The translations under genes and the position numbers were made by a program. The notes below the pieces were generated by a model that worked only from the letters and a program-made list of their open reading frames with translations, ran no database searches and was not told where the DNA came from. Positions 27,646-34,622 of a stretch of DNA of 64,000 bases are shown one piece after another. Every line of letters starts with the position of its first letter. Position 1 is the stretch's first letter. The DNA comes from Croceicoccus mobilis. Its GTDB lineage: Bacteria; Pseudomonadota; Alphaproteobacteria; Sphingomonadales; Sphingomonadaceae. Location of the stretch: contig NZ_LYWZ01000024.1 in NCBI RefSeq assembly GCF_001661965.1, positions 56,201 to 120,200 of the forward strand, written 5' to 3'.

Positions 27646-28515
27646 TTAAGATTTTTTGGCCAAAAGCCTTTCGCAGGATGGACCGACAAGCCCCCACACT
27701 GCGTCCAGAACTGCATCCAGATCGATACCTTTAAGTTCGATCGATGCGGCATAGGCGCGCCATTGGCGCTGCTTTGCCTCGTCCTCCAACATGTCGCTCG
27801 ACAGTCCGGGCGGTCTGGAGGAGGGGATAGCTGTGCCGCGCCTGTCAAAGGTTGCGAGGATCGCGGCGTCGAGGTCGTCTGGAGTGATGTCCAGGCTTCT
27901 CGGAATGGCCCAAAGATCGTAGTAATCTTTCATTCGCCCGTTCAGCACACCGAGTGCGACCATAGCCTGGAATTTTTCGGCAATGACGGTCGCTGGCGGA
28001 TAGACGCGTATGTAAGGGGCAGGAAAGTCCAGCAGCGTTGGATAATCGATCCTTTGGCTGGCATCCGCCATCGCATCGCCAAAGCCGATGTCGATCGTCA
28101 CCGGGATCCGGGTGCGTTCCAGATAGGCGGCCGTTTTTAGCCTGATGCCGCCATATTCCATTTCCTCGCGGATTGCCCTCGCATCAAGCGCGTCGATGTC
28201 AAACTGCAGGCCATCTTCGCATTCGATCATCATGATCGCGCGAAAGTCGGCGATCAGCCCGTCAGGGTCGGTAGTGCCTTGGCCTAGAAAGTCGGCATCC
28301 CGCGTGACCCGGTTATCATCGTCGATCCACGCGGTGACGAGCATTCCGCCCTTGAGCACGAAGCGTTCCTTGTGATCCGAGATCGACAGTCGAAAGAGCA
28401 GGCGCTCGAGTGCAAAGCGGACCAGCAGGACGTCGAAGACGCGACCTTCCTTGCGGGCAATATTGAGCAGCCGGTCCTTGACGGATTTGGCAATGTTCAC
28501 GGGAGACTTAGCCAT
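27646..28515 (-). CDS. AbiEii-type nucleotidyltransferase toxin
   Basis: This 289-residue protein belongs to the AbiEii/AbiGii nucleotidyltransferase family, the toxin half of type IV toxin-antitoxin and abortive-infection pairs. The transferase signature is visible as KGGMLV (55-60) and TRDADF (71-76), with later YPPATVIAEKFQAMV and GRMKDYYDLWAI. ATG at 28515 is used. It overlaps the antitoxin gene by 8 bases, so the pair is translated together. Phage defence or element stability is the expected role. Confidence 0.88.
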   Translation of the reverse strand: MAKSPVNIAKSVKDRLLNIARKEGRVFDVLLVRFALERLLFRLSISDHKERFVLKGGMLVTAWIDDDNRVTRDADFLGQGTTDPDGLIADFRAIMMIECEDGLQFDIDALDARAIREEMEYGGIRLKTAAYLERTRIPVTIDIGFGDAMADASQRIDYPTLLDFPAPYIRVYPPATVIAEKFQAMVALGVLNGRMKDYYDLWAIPRSLDITPDDLDAAILATFDRRGTAIPSSRPPGLSSDMLEDEAKQRQWRAYAASIELKGIDLDAVLDAVWGLVGPSCERLLAKKS

Positions 28516-29128
28516 TGGAGGTGAGGGCCTCGAGATATGGTCGCATGGTTTTCCATACTCCGCCGTCCTTGGCGCCTTCTGCGATCGCACCGGGCGTTGC
28601 CTTGCGTTGTTCGAGGGCCGTCCGCAGCCCTTCGACTGCGACCGAACGATCGACCAGCTTGGGATTGCGGAATGCGTCGGCCAGCGTCTTGGGAATCGAG
28701 TAGATCGGTACATCGACCCCGGCGATCGCATGATGTTCGATGCCGTGGCGCAGATAGCGGTCCGTGAGGCGGACAATGCGCAGCGGCGGATAGGATTGCA
28801 CCGGCGACCAGTCGCTTGGGCCGATCGCCATCCAGATTTTACGCGGCATCTGATCCGTCAGCCCGTGAAAGGCGAGGGCGGAAGTGAGGGCGATCACCCC
28901 CTTGGGAACACGCGCCGCTGCCTCGGCCAGAATATGATGTTCTTCCATGTCTGCCTCGCTGCGCTGGTATACGCCGCGAGAAACCCGTTCAATCTCGCCA
29001 TTTTCCACCGCACGCGCGATCGTTTGCGGACCAATGCCCGCTGCGCGCAGCTCGCCAGCCCGCATGATCGTACGGTTAGCGAATAGATCGCGAAGCTTGG
29101 CCCGTTGGGGCACTGGCGCTGCAAGCAT
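28508..29128 (-). CDS. AbiEi-type antitoxin / transcriptional repressor
   Basis: This 206-residue protein has an N-terminal winged helix (AGELRAAGIGPQTIARAVENG, then IERVSRGVYQ) and the AbiEi C-terminal region (ALTSALAFHGLTDQ, then IPKTLADAFRNP). AbiEi proteins neutralise the cognate AbiEii and repress their own promoter. The ATG at 29128 has AGGAA upstream. The flank carries the A/T-rich palindrome-like GTGGAAGTACATATTATC, which may include the promoter. Confidence 0.88.
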   Translation of the reverse strand: MLAAPVPQRAKLRDLFANRTIMRAGELRAAGIGPQTIARAVENGEIERVSRGVYQRSEADMEEHHILAEAAARVPKGVIALTSALAFHGLTDQMPRKIWMAIGPSDWSPVQSYPPLRIVRLTDRYLRHGIEHHAIAGVDVPIYSIPKTLADAFRNPKLVDRSVAVEGLRTALEQRKATPGAIAEGAKDGGVWKTMRPYLEALTSNG

Positions 29129-29286
29129 GTGACAATTCCTATAGTGGAAGTACATATTATCAGAGGATTTGTCACATGTCATCCGGTAGCAGGACGTCCG
29201 GAGCCAACCTGCAGAATTGCACGAGAGGGATAAATGACGGAACCGATGACGACGGCGAAGTCGCCCTTGCCTCTGGCCCAGTATTC

Positions 29287-29958
29287 TCAGCGTCCGCGAT
29301 ACGGTTCGCACGCAACACCGTCATTGTCGCCGTCCATCTCCGGGCGATAGCCGGGCTGGCCGCGATACATGGGCGCATAGCCTGCAGCGCGCGCTTCACG
29401 GCAGTTCCGGAAATAAACCTCGTCCCTGGGAGAAGTCGGGACGATGGTGGGCATCGGCCCTTTGGTACGTCGCAGCGCTTGAGGCAGCGCCTTTTGCGGG
29501 TGTGCTGCGCGATAATCGGCAGGTTGCTCAAACTCCGACGCCCAAATGCCAATCTGCTGGGCCTTGGCTGCCTGTTCGTCGGAAACATATGCTCGGCTAT
29601 ATTGAGGCAGGGCGACGGCCAGTCCGGCTTGTACCATGCGCTGTCCTAGATCGACCCTGTCGACAGAGCAAATGGCGACGGATCTGCCGTACTGGTCAGT
29701 GCCCATTTGCCTGCAATTCACGGTGCCCCTTGCGACTAGTTCCGAAAGGACAGCCCCTGCCTCTTCGCCGCAACGCCAGCGCTCACCGCTGCGAATGCAC
29801 TCCTGGTCCCGTTCAACAGCATCAATACCATGCAGACGAACGTATGATCCGTTAAAGGCCAGCGTATCCCCATCGACGACGCGAGGGTTTCCGAACAGCA
29901 TCTGGGCCTGCGCCGATGCTGGAAGGAGGAGTGCCGCGAGGATCAAGAATTTTTGCAT
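29287..29958 (-). CDS. Secreted staphylococcal-nuclease-like protein with Excalibur motif
   Basis: This 223-residue protein has a signal peptide (FLILAALLLPASAQA). A SNase-like domain (RVVDGDTLAFNGSYVRLHGI, later GTDQYGRSVAIC, then MVQAGLAVAL) is followed by a short C-terminal Excalibur calcium-binding motif DGDNDGVACEP. Exported nucleases of this family cleave DNA or RNA outside the cytoplasm. It lies between AbiE and the divergent NERD gene. The ATG at 29958 follows GGGGACGTC. Confidence 0.85.
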   Translation of the reverse strand: MQKFLILAALLLPASAQAQMLFGNPRVVDGDTLAFNGSYVRLHGIDAVERDQECIRSGERWRCGEEAGAVLSELVARGTVNCRQMGTDQYGRSVAICSVDRVDLGQRMVQAGLAVALPQYSRAYVSDEQAAKAQQIGIWASEFEQPADYRAAHPQKALPQALRRTKGPMPTIVPTSPRDEVYFRNCREARAAGYAPMYRGQPGYRPEMDGDNDGVACEPYRGR

Positions 29959-30100
29959 GACGTCCCCATATCATCAGACAGTCAGTAACGAGTTAAAACT
30001 CGGCAATCTTCAACGCTCACAATATCCGTATCGAAAGGGTAATTGCATAATACAGGTCAATATCGGCAAATTCTCATCAGGGTAAAATGCCTGGGGTCGC

Positions 30101-31120
30101 ATGATTTTCAAAGACGCAGACGATCGTTCGGGTGATCTGGCCGAGTTGGAACGACTGGCGGACGAGTTGCCTCATGCGGATCGTGCCGCTGTAATTCGGC
30201 AGATCAAGGCCATCCGGTCGGGCATCGCGGGCGAACGGGACGCGGCGCATTTCATCAATCGTGAATTCGGGCACAGCGAACGGCTCGCGCTCATCCACGA
30301 CCTGCGCTTTGAAACCGATGACAGCTTCGCGCAAATCGATCACCTGGTCATCCATCGCTTCCAGGCGAAGGCATGGGTGCTGGAGACGAAGAACTATAGC
30401 GACCGCCTGGTCTGCGACGAACACGGCGATTGGACTGTCTGGCTCAATGGCAAGCCTCGCCCGATTGCGTCCCCCATCAACCAGGCCCGTCGCCGGTGCA
30501 TCGCGCTCCGGAAGCTGTTGGACCGGATCGGCGGAAAGGCAATCCGCGGGATCCAGCCCGTCGTCCTCATTTCTCCGACGTCGAGCATCGACCGGCGCCA
30601 CATGCCTGAAGACATTAGCATAGTGAAATCGGACAACTTTGCGGCTTGGTGGAATGCGGAGGCCGAGAAAATCGGCTTCGGACACGCTTTCGGACTAGCC
30701 GGACGACACCTGTTGGGGGGCTACTCACAGGAAGCCTTCACCAGTCTATGCGAAGCCCTGGTCGCAGCCCACGTTCTCGCCAGAACTGACTGGCGGGCCA
30801 GGCTCAACATTGCCGCATCGGAGCCGCAAACTACCGCACATTCAGCGGCTCCAGTCTCATCTCCCAGCAGCAAGGCAATAGCTGGCGAGATCCAGACTTC
30901 TTTGGGTTGGTTGAAGCTAAGCCAGATCCCTGATGGGCGATTTGCGCTACGCAACGAAAAGCGTGAGGAGTTGATCGTAGTGGTCAAAGATGTCTGCCGT
31001 GGTCAGGCGCAATGGGTTGGCCGATATGGCAACTGGCTGATCGACGAGCACCGGGTGGCGGACATAATAGGATCGATCGAGCAGCGTGCCAACTCGACGG
31101 AGAATTCTACCAGAGGCTGA
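30101..31120 (+). CDS. NERD-domain protein
   Basis: This 339-residue protein has a NERD (nuclease-related) domain at about residues 42-160. GERDAAHFIN is followed by IDHLVIHRF and VLETKNYS, which supply the D...ExK nuclease-type residues. A C-terminal half of about 70 residues (LGWLKLSQIPDGRFALRN) may bind a ligand or membrane. NERD proteins are frequent in defence islands, though this one has no attached helicase or kinase. Neighbours are a SNase-like gene and AbiE. Confidence 0.8.
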   Translation: MIFKDADDRSGDLAELERLADELPHADRAAVIRQIKAIRSGIAGERDAAHFINREFGHSERLALIHDLRFETDDSFAQIDHLVIHRFQAKAWVLETKNYSDRLVCDEHGDWTVWLNGKPRPIASPINQARRRCIALRKLLDRIGGKAIRGIQPVVLISPTSSIDRRHMPEDISIVKSDNFAAWWNAEAEKIGFGHAFGLAGRHLLGGYSQEAFTSLCEALVAAHVLARTDWRARLNIAASEPQTTAHSAAPVSSPSSKAIAGEIQTSLGWLKLSQIPDGRFALRNEKREELIVVVKDVCRGQAQWVGRYGNWLIDEHRVADIIGSIEQRANSTENSTRG

Positions 31121-31152
31121 CGTGTTGGTGCCAAGGCCCAAAGGGCCTCTGA

Positions 31153-31213
31153 CGCCGACATAGCGGTCATACACGAATTAATTTCCGCTTCTTGTGAGCG
31201 GACACTCATTCAT
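31153..31213. repeat. 61-bp dispersed intergenic repeat, copy 1
   Basis: It begins CGCCGACATAGCGGTC and ends TCATTCAT, with TCCGC near the middle. A second copy with exactly the same length and boundaries is at 48013-48073. The ends are nearly identical while the interior has diverged. Confidence 0.55.
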
Positions 31214-31282
31214 GTTGCCAAACGGATCGCTGCTCAGCATCACTGCAGCTATCCCACTTAGAACGCGGAATTACCGTCGGGC

Positions 31283-32587
31283 CTAGAAAAGCATTGCTGT
31301 AGCTTCCGGAGCGGACCGGAAATAGAAATGCACATAGCTGGCCAGCAGGGAACCGCAACGGAACACGGCCTCGTCCCTGCCGCCATTTGGATTGCGTGAC
31401 CGGCAGAGCGGTATCAGACCGGTTTCGATCCGCGAATAATGAAAGCTGTGGCCACGCAATACACCTGTTCGCAGATTGATTTCCTGCAAACCGAGCCCTC
31501 CCAGTCGATTTTGCATGATCACCTGCGCAGGCAGCAGCCCCAGCATTGGAAAAACGCCGTCCGACGTTTCCAACCGCTCCGAGCAGACCATCATGCCGCC
31601 GCATTCGGCCAGCAGGGGCTTGCCCATTGCATGATGGCGCCGGATACTCCGCTGCCACTTACCGTCAGCAGCCAACATGTCCGGATGCAGTTCCGGATAG
31701 CCGCCTGGCAGCCAAAGTGCGTCGCATTCGGGCAAATCTTCTCCCGCAAGGGGAGAGAAAAAGCGCAGCTGGGCGCCCAATTCGCGCAGAACGGCCAGGT
31801 TATCGACATAAATAAACGCAAAACAGGCATCGCGGGCGATGGCGATGCGTCGCCCTTGCAGCAGCGGCGGCAGGGGGCCGGGGGCGTTGCTGGGTGCGTT
31901 GCTGGGCGCGGGGGCGGGGAAGGCGACGGGCGGAGGCAGGGCCAGCGCATCGTCGGGCAAGGCGGCGGCGCAGGCCGCGATGCGTGCGTCCAGATCCGCG
32001 ATCTCTGCCGCCATCAATAGTCCCAGATGGCGTTCGGGCAGCGCGAAACCCGCATCGCGCGGCAAGGCGCCAAGCCAGCGAACGGGCGCACGCACGCTGT
32101 CGCGCAGCATTTCGGCGTGGCGTTCGCCTGCCACGCGATTGGCGATTACGCTGTCGACCGCAACGTCCTGCCGGTAGTCCGCCAGCCCGTGGACCAGCGC
32201 GCCGAAGCTTTGTGCCATGGCCGAACCGTCGATCACGGCTAGCACCGGCAGGCCGAACCGCGCGGCGATATCGGCGCCGGAAGGATCACCGTCAAACAGG
32301 CCCATCACCCCTTCGACAAGAATGATGTCGGCGTCCTGCGCGGCATCGTGCAGCAGGCGGCGGCAATGGTTATCACCCACCATGAACAGGTCGAGCTGGT
32401 GGACCGGATGGCCGCTTGCCCGTTCAAGGATCATCGGGTCGAGGAAGTCGGGCCCGCATTTGAACACGCGCACCCGCCGCCCCGCATCGCGGTGACGGCG
32501 GGCGAGAGCGGCGGTCACGCTCGTCTTTCCTTGCCCCGATGCAGGTGCGGCGACCAGCAGGGCGGGGCAATGCGCCGCTGCACTCAC
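31283..32587 (-). CDS. cobB: Cobyrinate a,c-diamide synthase
   Basis: This 434-residue ATP-dependent glutamine amidotransferase amidates the a and c carboxylates of (hydrogeno)cobyrinic acid. It has a Walker A motif APASGQGKTS near residue 14, EGVMGLFDG, and a class-I glutaminase domain with the nucleophile in LAECGGMM and the histidine in SFHYSRIE. The GTG start at 32587 overlaps the CobO stop (GTGA). It is the last gene of a three-gene operon led by a cobalamin riboswitch. Confidence 0.93.
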   Translation of the reverse strand: MSAAAHCPALLVAAPASGQGKTSVTAALARRHRDAGRRVRVFKCGPDFLDPMILERASGHPVHQLDLFMVGDNHCRRLLHDAAQDADIILVEGVMGLFDGDPSGADIAARFGLPVLAVIDGSAMAQSFGALVHGLADYRQDVAVDSVIANRVAGERHAEMLRDSVRAPVRWLGALPRDAGFALPERHLGLLMAAEIADLDARIAACAAALPDDALALPPPVAFPAPAPSNAPSNAPGPLPPLLQGRRIAIARDACFAFIYVDNLAVLRELGAQLRFFSPLAGEDLPECDALWLPGGYPELHPDMLAADGKWQRSIRRHHAMGKPLLAECGGMMVCSERLETSDGVFPMLGLLPAQVIMQNRLGGLGLQEINLRTGVLRGHSFHYSRIETGLIPLCRSRNPNGGRDEAVFRCGSLLASYVHFYFRSAPEATAMLF

Positions 32588-33198
32588 AGATCGATGCCCT
32601 GCTGTGCGCGGATACCGGCGCGAAAGGCGTGTTTCACGTCGCGGATCGCGCTGACCGTGTCGGCAGCTGCGATAAAATCGTCATGCGCGGCGCGGCCGGT
32701 GATCACCACATGTTGCATCGGCGGACGTGCCGCGATCGCGGGCATGATCTCTTCCAATGAGAGATAGCGATAGGTAACGAGATAGGTCAGCTCGTCCAGC
32801 ACGACGAGGTGGATGGACGGATCGGCCAGAGCCTCTTTCGCCTTTTCCCAACCGGCGCGGGCGGCGGCGATGTCGCGGTCGCGGTCCTGCGTTTCCCATG
32901 TGAACCCTTCGCCGCAGCGTTCCCAGCGCATGTTCGGGTCGCGCGCGAAAAAGGCGCGCTCGCCCACTTCCTCCTTGCCCTTGATGAACTGGAATACTGC
33001 CGCCTTGTGGCCATAGCCCAAAGTGCGCGCCACCATGCCGAAAGCCGACGACGACTTACCCTTGCCATTGCCGGTAATCACCAGCAGGAGGCCCTTGTCC
33101 TGCGTGGCGGCGGCGATCCTTTTATCGACCGCAACCTTGTGCTGGCGCGTGCGTTCGCGGTGGCGGGCATTGATGGCGTCGTTGTCGCTGCCGATCAT
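32584..33198 (-). CDS. cobO: Cob(I)yrinic acid a,c-diamide adenosyltransferase
   Basis: This 204-residue CobO/BtuR-family enzyme transfers the 5'-deoxyadenosyl group from ATP to cob(I)alamin precursors. The phosphate loop is GNGKGKSSSAFG, and VVLDELTYLV is the Walker-B-like segment. ATG at 33198 was chosen over a longer frame because it overlaps the stop of the upstream membrane-protein gene (ATGA) and matches the family start. Confidence 0.94.
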   Translation of the reverse strand: MIGSDNDAINARHRERTRQHKVAVDKRIAAATQDKGLLLVITGNGKGKSSSAFGMVARTLGYGHKAAVFQFIKGKEEVGERAFFARDPNMRWERCGEGFTWETQDRDRDIAAARAGWEKAKEALADPSIHLVVLDELTYLVTYRYLSLEEIMPAIAARPPMQHVVITGRAAHDDFIAAADTVSAIRDVKHAFRAGIRAQQGIDL

Positions 33199-33797
33199 CG
33201 GCTGCTGTCCGGCACTGTACGTCCGGTCAGCCGCTCCACTGCAATATGGACGATCGCCGCCATGCCCGCCCAGGTGAGCGTCGCGGCCAGCGTGCCGGGG
33301 AAATAGCGTTCGATGCGCGGCAGGAAACCTGCCAGCGAGGCGTCGGGGAAATGCCCGCTGAATGCATAGAAACCGCCGCTGGAAAACAGGCTCGACACGA
33401 AGGTCGCGCCGCACAGCACGGCGATCAGCGCGGGCAGGGTCGCCGGTTTCATGCCCAACCGCGCCGCGCCGAACCTGCCCGCCAGCCACATCACGCCATA
33501 GGCAGGCAGAAGCATCCAATATGCGATGGTAAAGCAAAAGTCCGAACCGCCCATCACATAGATCGTGACCACATCGATCACGAAACCCAGCGCGAACAGC
33601 GCGGCAAAGGCAAGACGCGAGCGGAGGTAAAATCCCGCCACGAAAAAGCTGGCGAGGCTGGTTTCGGGAAGGTGGATATATTCGGACAGCGAATACGGGC
33701 GGGTGGCCAGCATCACCACGGCCAGCACGGCGAAAAGAACGGCATCGAATTGCCGGATATTCAGGCGCTTTCCTGCGAGCGAAACGGCGGTCATCAT
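33195..33797 (-). CDS. Uncharacterised membrane protein in cobalamin operon
   Basis: This 200-residue protein has about five or six membrane helices (for example VLFAVLAVVMLATRP and FAALFALGFVIDVVTIYVMGG). I do not recognise the family. It is the first gene after a cobalamin riboswitch and is translationally coupled to cobO and cobB. That makes a role in transport of a corrinoid or precursor plausible, for example as an ECF-like S component, though no ECF ATPase or T component is present in the window. ATG at 33797 follows GGAG. Confidence 0.75.
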   Translation of the reverse strand: MMTAVSLAGKRLNIRQFDAVLFAVLAVVMLATRPYSLSEYIHLPETSLASFFVAGFYLRSRLAFAALFALGFVIDVVTIYVMGGSDFCFTIAYWMLLPAYGVMWLAGRFGAARLGMKPATLPALIAVLCGATFVSSLFSSGGFYAFSGHFPDASLAGFLPRIERYFPGTLAATLTWAGMAAIVHIAVERLTGRTVPDSSR

Positions 33798-33958
33798 TGA
33801 TCTCCTGCATGGGGTACAACGATGCGTTGCCCGCCGCGCAAAGCGGCGGGACAGGCGCGGCGTATGGCCGCGGCAGCCGAAATGATCTGCGAGTGCCGAA
33901 TGATGCGGCCCTCCCTTTTCAACGCACACACAAGTGTCGTCCACCAAGGGGGTCGGGC

Positions 33959-33997
33959 CCTCGTTCGACCGGTACATCCCGCCCGGGCGAAGAACGA
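33959..33997 (-). promoter_or_regulatory. Conserved 39-base leader element, copy 1
   Basis: Directly downstream of the minus-strand cobalamin riboswitch lies a 39-base stretch that matches 32 of 39 positions of the stretch at 34452-34490 in the btuB leader. CGTTC and GAACG at its ends can pair, and CCGG blocks inside can pair too. It could be part of the expression platform. Confidence 0.6.
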
Positions 33998-34002
33998 CGG
34001 CA

Positions 34003-34190
34003 ACGGGCCGGTTTCCTGACTTACCGGTTCAACGCATTTCCGCCGCCTTCTCGGAAGAAAACAATCCTTCCAATGGCTTGTGGCGGAACGCTCACCAGTC
34101 ACAGTTGCGGGAGCAGTGCCGGATTCGCAGATGTAGCAACCTGCGCGCCGGACTTCCCGATTAAGCCCTTGCGGGCACCCGTTACATTCT
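34003..34190 (-). ncRNA. Cobalamin riboswitch (upstream of membrane protein-cobO-cobB)
   Basis: On the minus strand the leader shows, in order, GGGTGCCCGCAAGGGC, GGGAAGTCCGG, CCGGCACTGCTCCCGC then AACTGTGAC (the B12 box is part of this), GCCAC, GGAAGG and finally GTCAGGAAACCGGCC. This is the order of conserved blocks in cobalamin (AdoCbl) riboswitches. High cobalamin should lower expression of the operon that follows, starting at 33797. Confidence 0.9.
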
Positions 34191-34282
34191 TGTCGATAGG
34201 GGTCATCCGCCGATCATGCAAGCGACCATCTAGCCACAAGCGGCTTGCCATATGTTTCGCAGGCCATTATCCGCCCCGCCAG

Positions 34283-34447
34283 CGACAGGTTCCCCGCAAG
34301 GGGATCAAAAGGGAACGCGGTTCAAGACCGCGGCTGCCCCTGCAACTGTAAGCGGAGAGCCATCGGCCATCATGCCATTGGGGCGATCATCGCCCCGAGA
34401 AGGCGGCCGGACCGGCATCGACCCGCGAGCCAGGAGACCTGCCTGAC
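34283..34447 (+). ncRNA. Cobalamin riboswitch (upstream of btuB operon)
   Basis: The plus strand shows ACAGGTTCCCCGCAAGGGG, AAAAGGGAACGCGG, GGCTGCCCCTGCAACTGTAA, AGAAGGCGGCC and GAGCCAGGAGACCTGCC. These are the blocks of a cobalamin riboswitch in the right order. It stands about 175 bases before btuB and back-to-back with the minus-strand copy, with fewer than 100 bases between their 5' ends. It should repress btuB and the assembly genes when cobalamin is plentiful. Confidence 0.93.
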
Positions 34448-34451
34448 GCTG

Positions 34452-34490
34452 TCGTTCTTCGTCCGGACAGGGTGTGCCGGCCGAACGGGG
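34452..34490 (+). promoter_or_regulatory. Conserved 39-base leader element, copy 2
   Basis: This stretch begins TCGTTCTTCG, has CCGG blocks in its interior and ends CGAACGGGG. It matches the 33959-33997 element (minus strand) at 32 of 39 positions. Both lie immediately 3' of a cobalamin riboswitch. CGTTC/GAACG ends can pair, suggesting a shared expression-platform stem. Confidence 0.6.
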
Positions 34491-34622
34491 AAGTCCCTCG
34501 TGAAACGACAGAAACTGCCTCGTGCGGCGCGTGCCGGACGGGACGGCCGGTGCGTATTCGCGCGGCAGCCGTTCCCCCGCTGCGATCCGCGCATGGCAAC
34601 TTGTCACTTGTGGGGATTGTTT

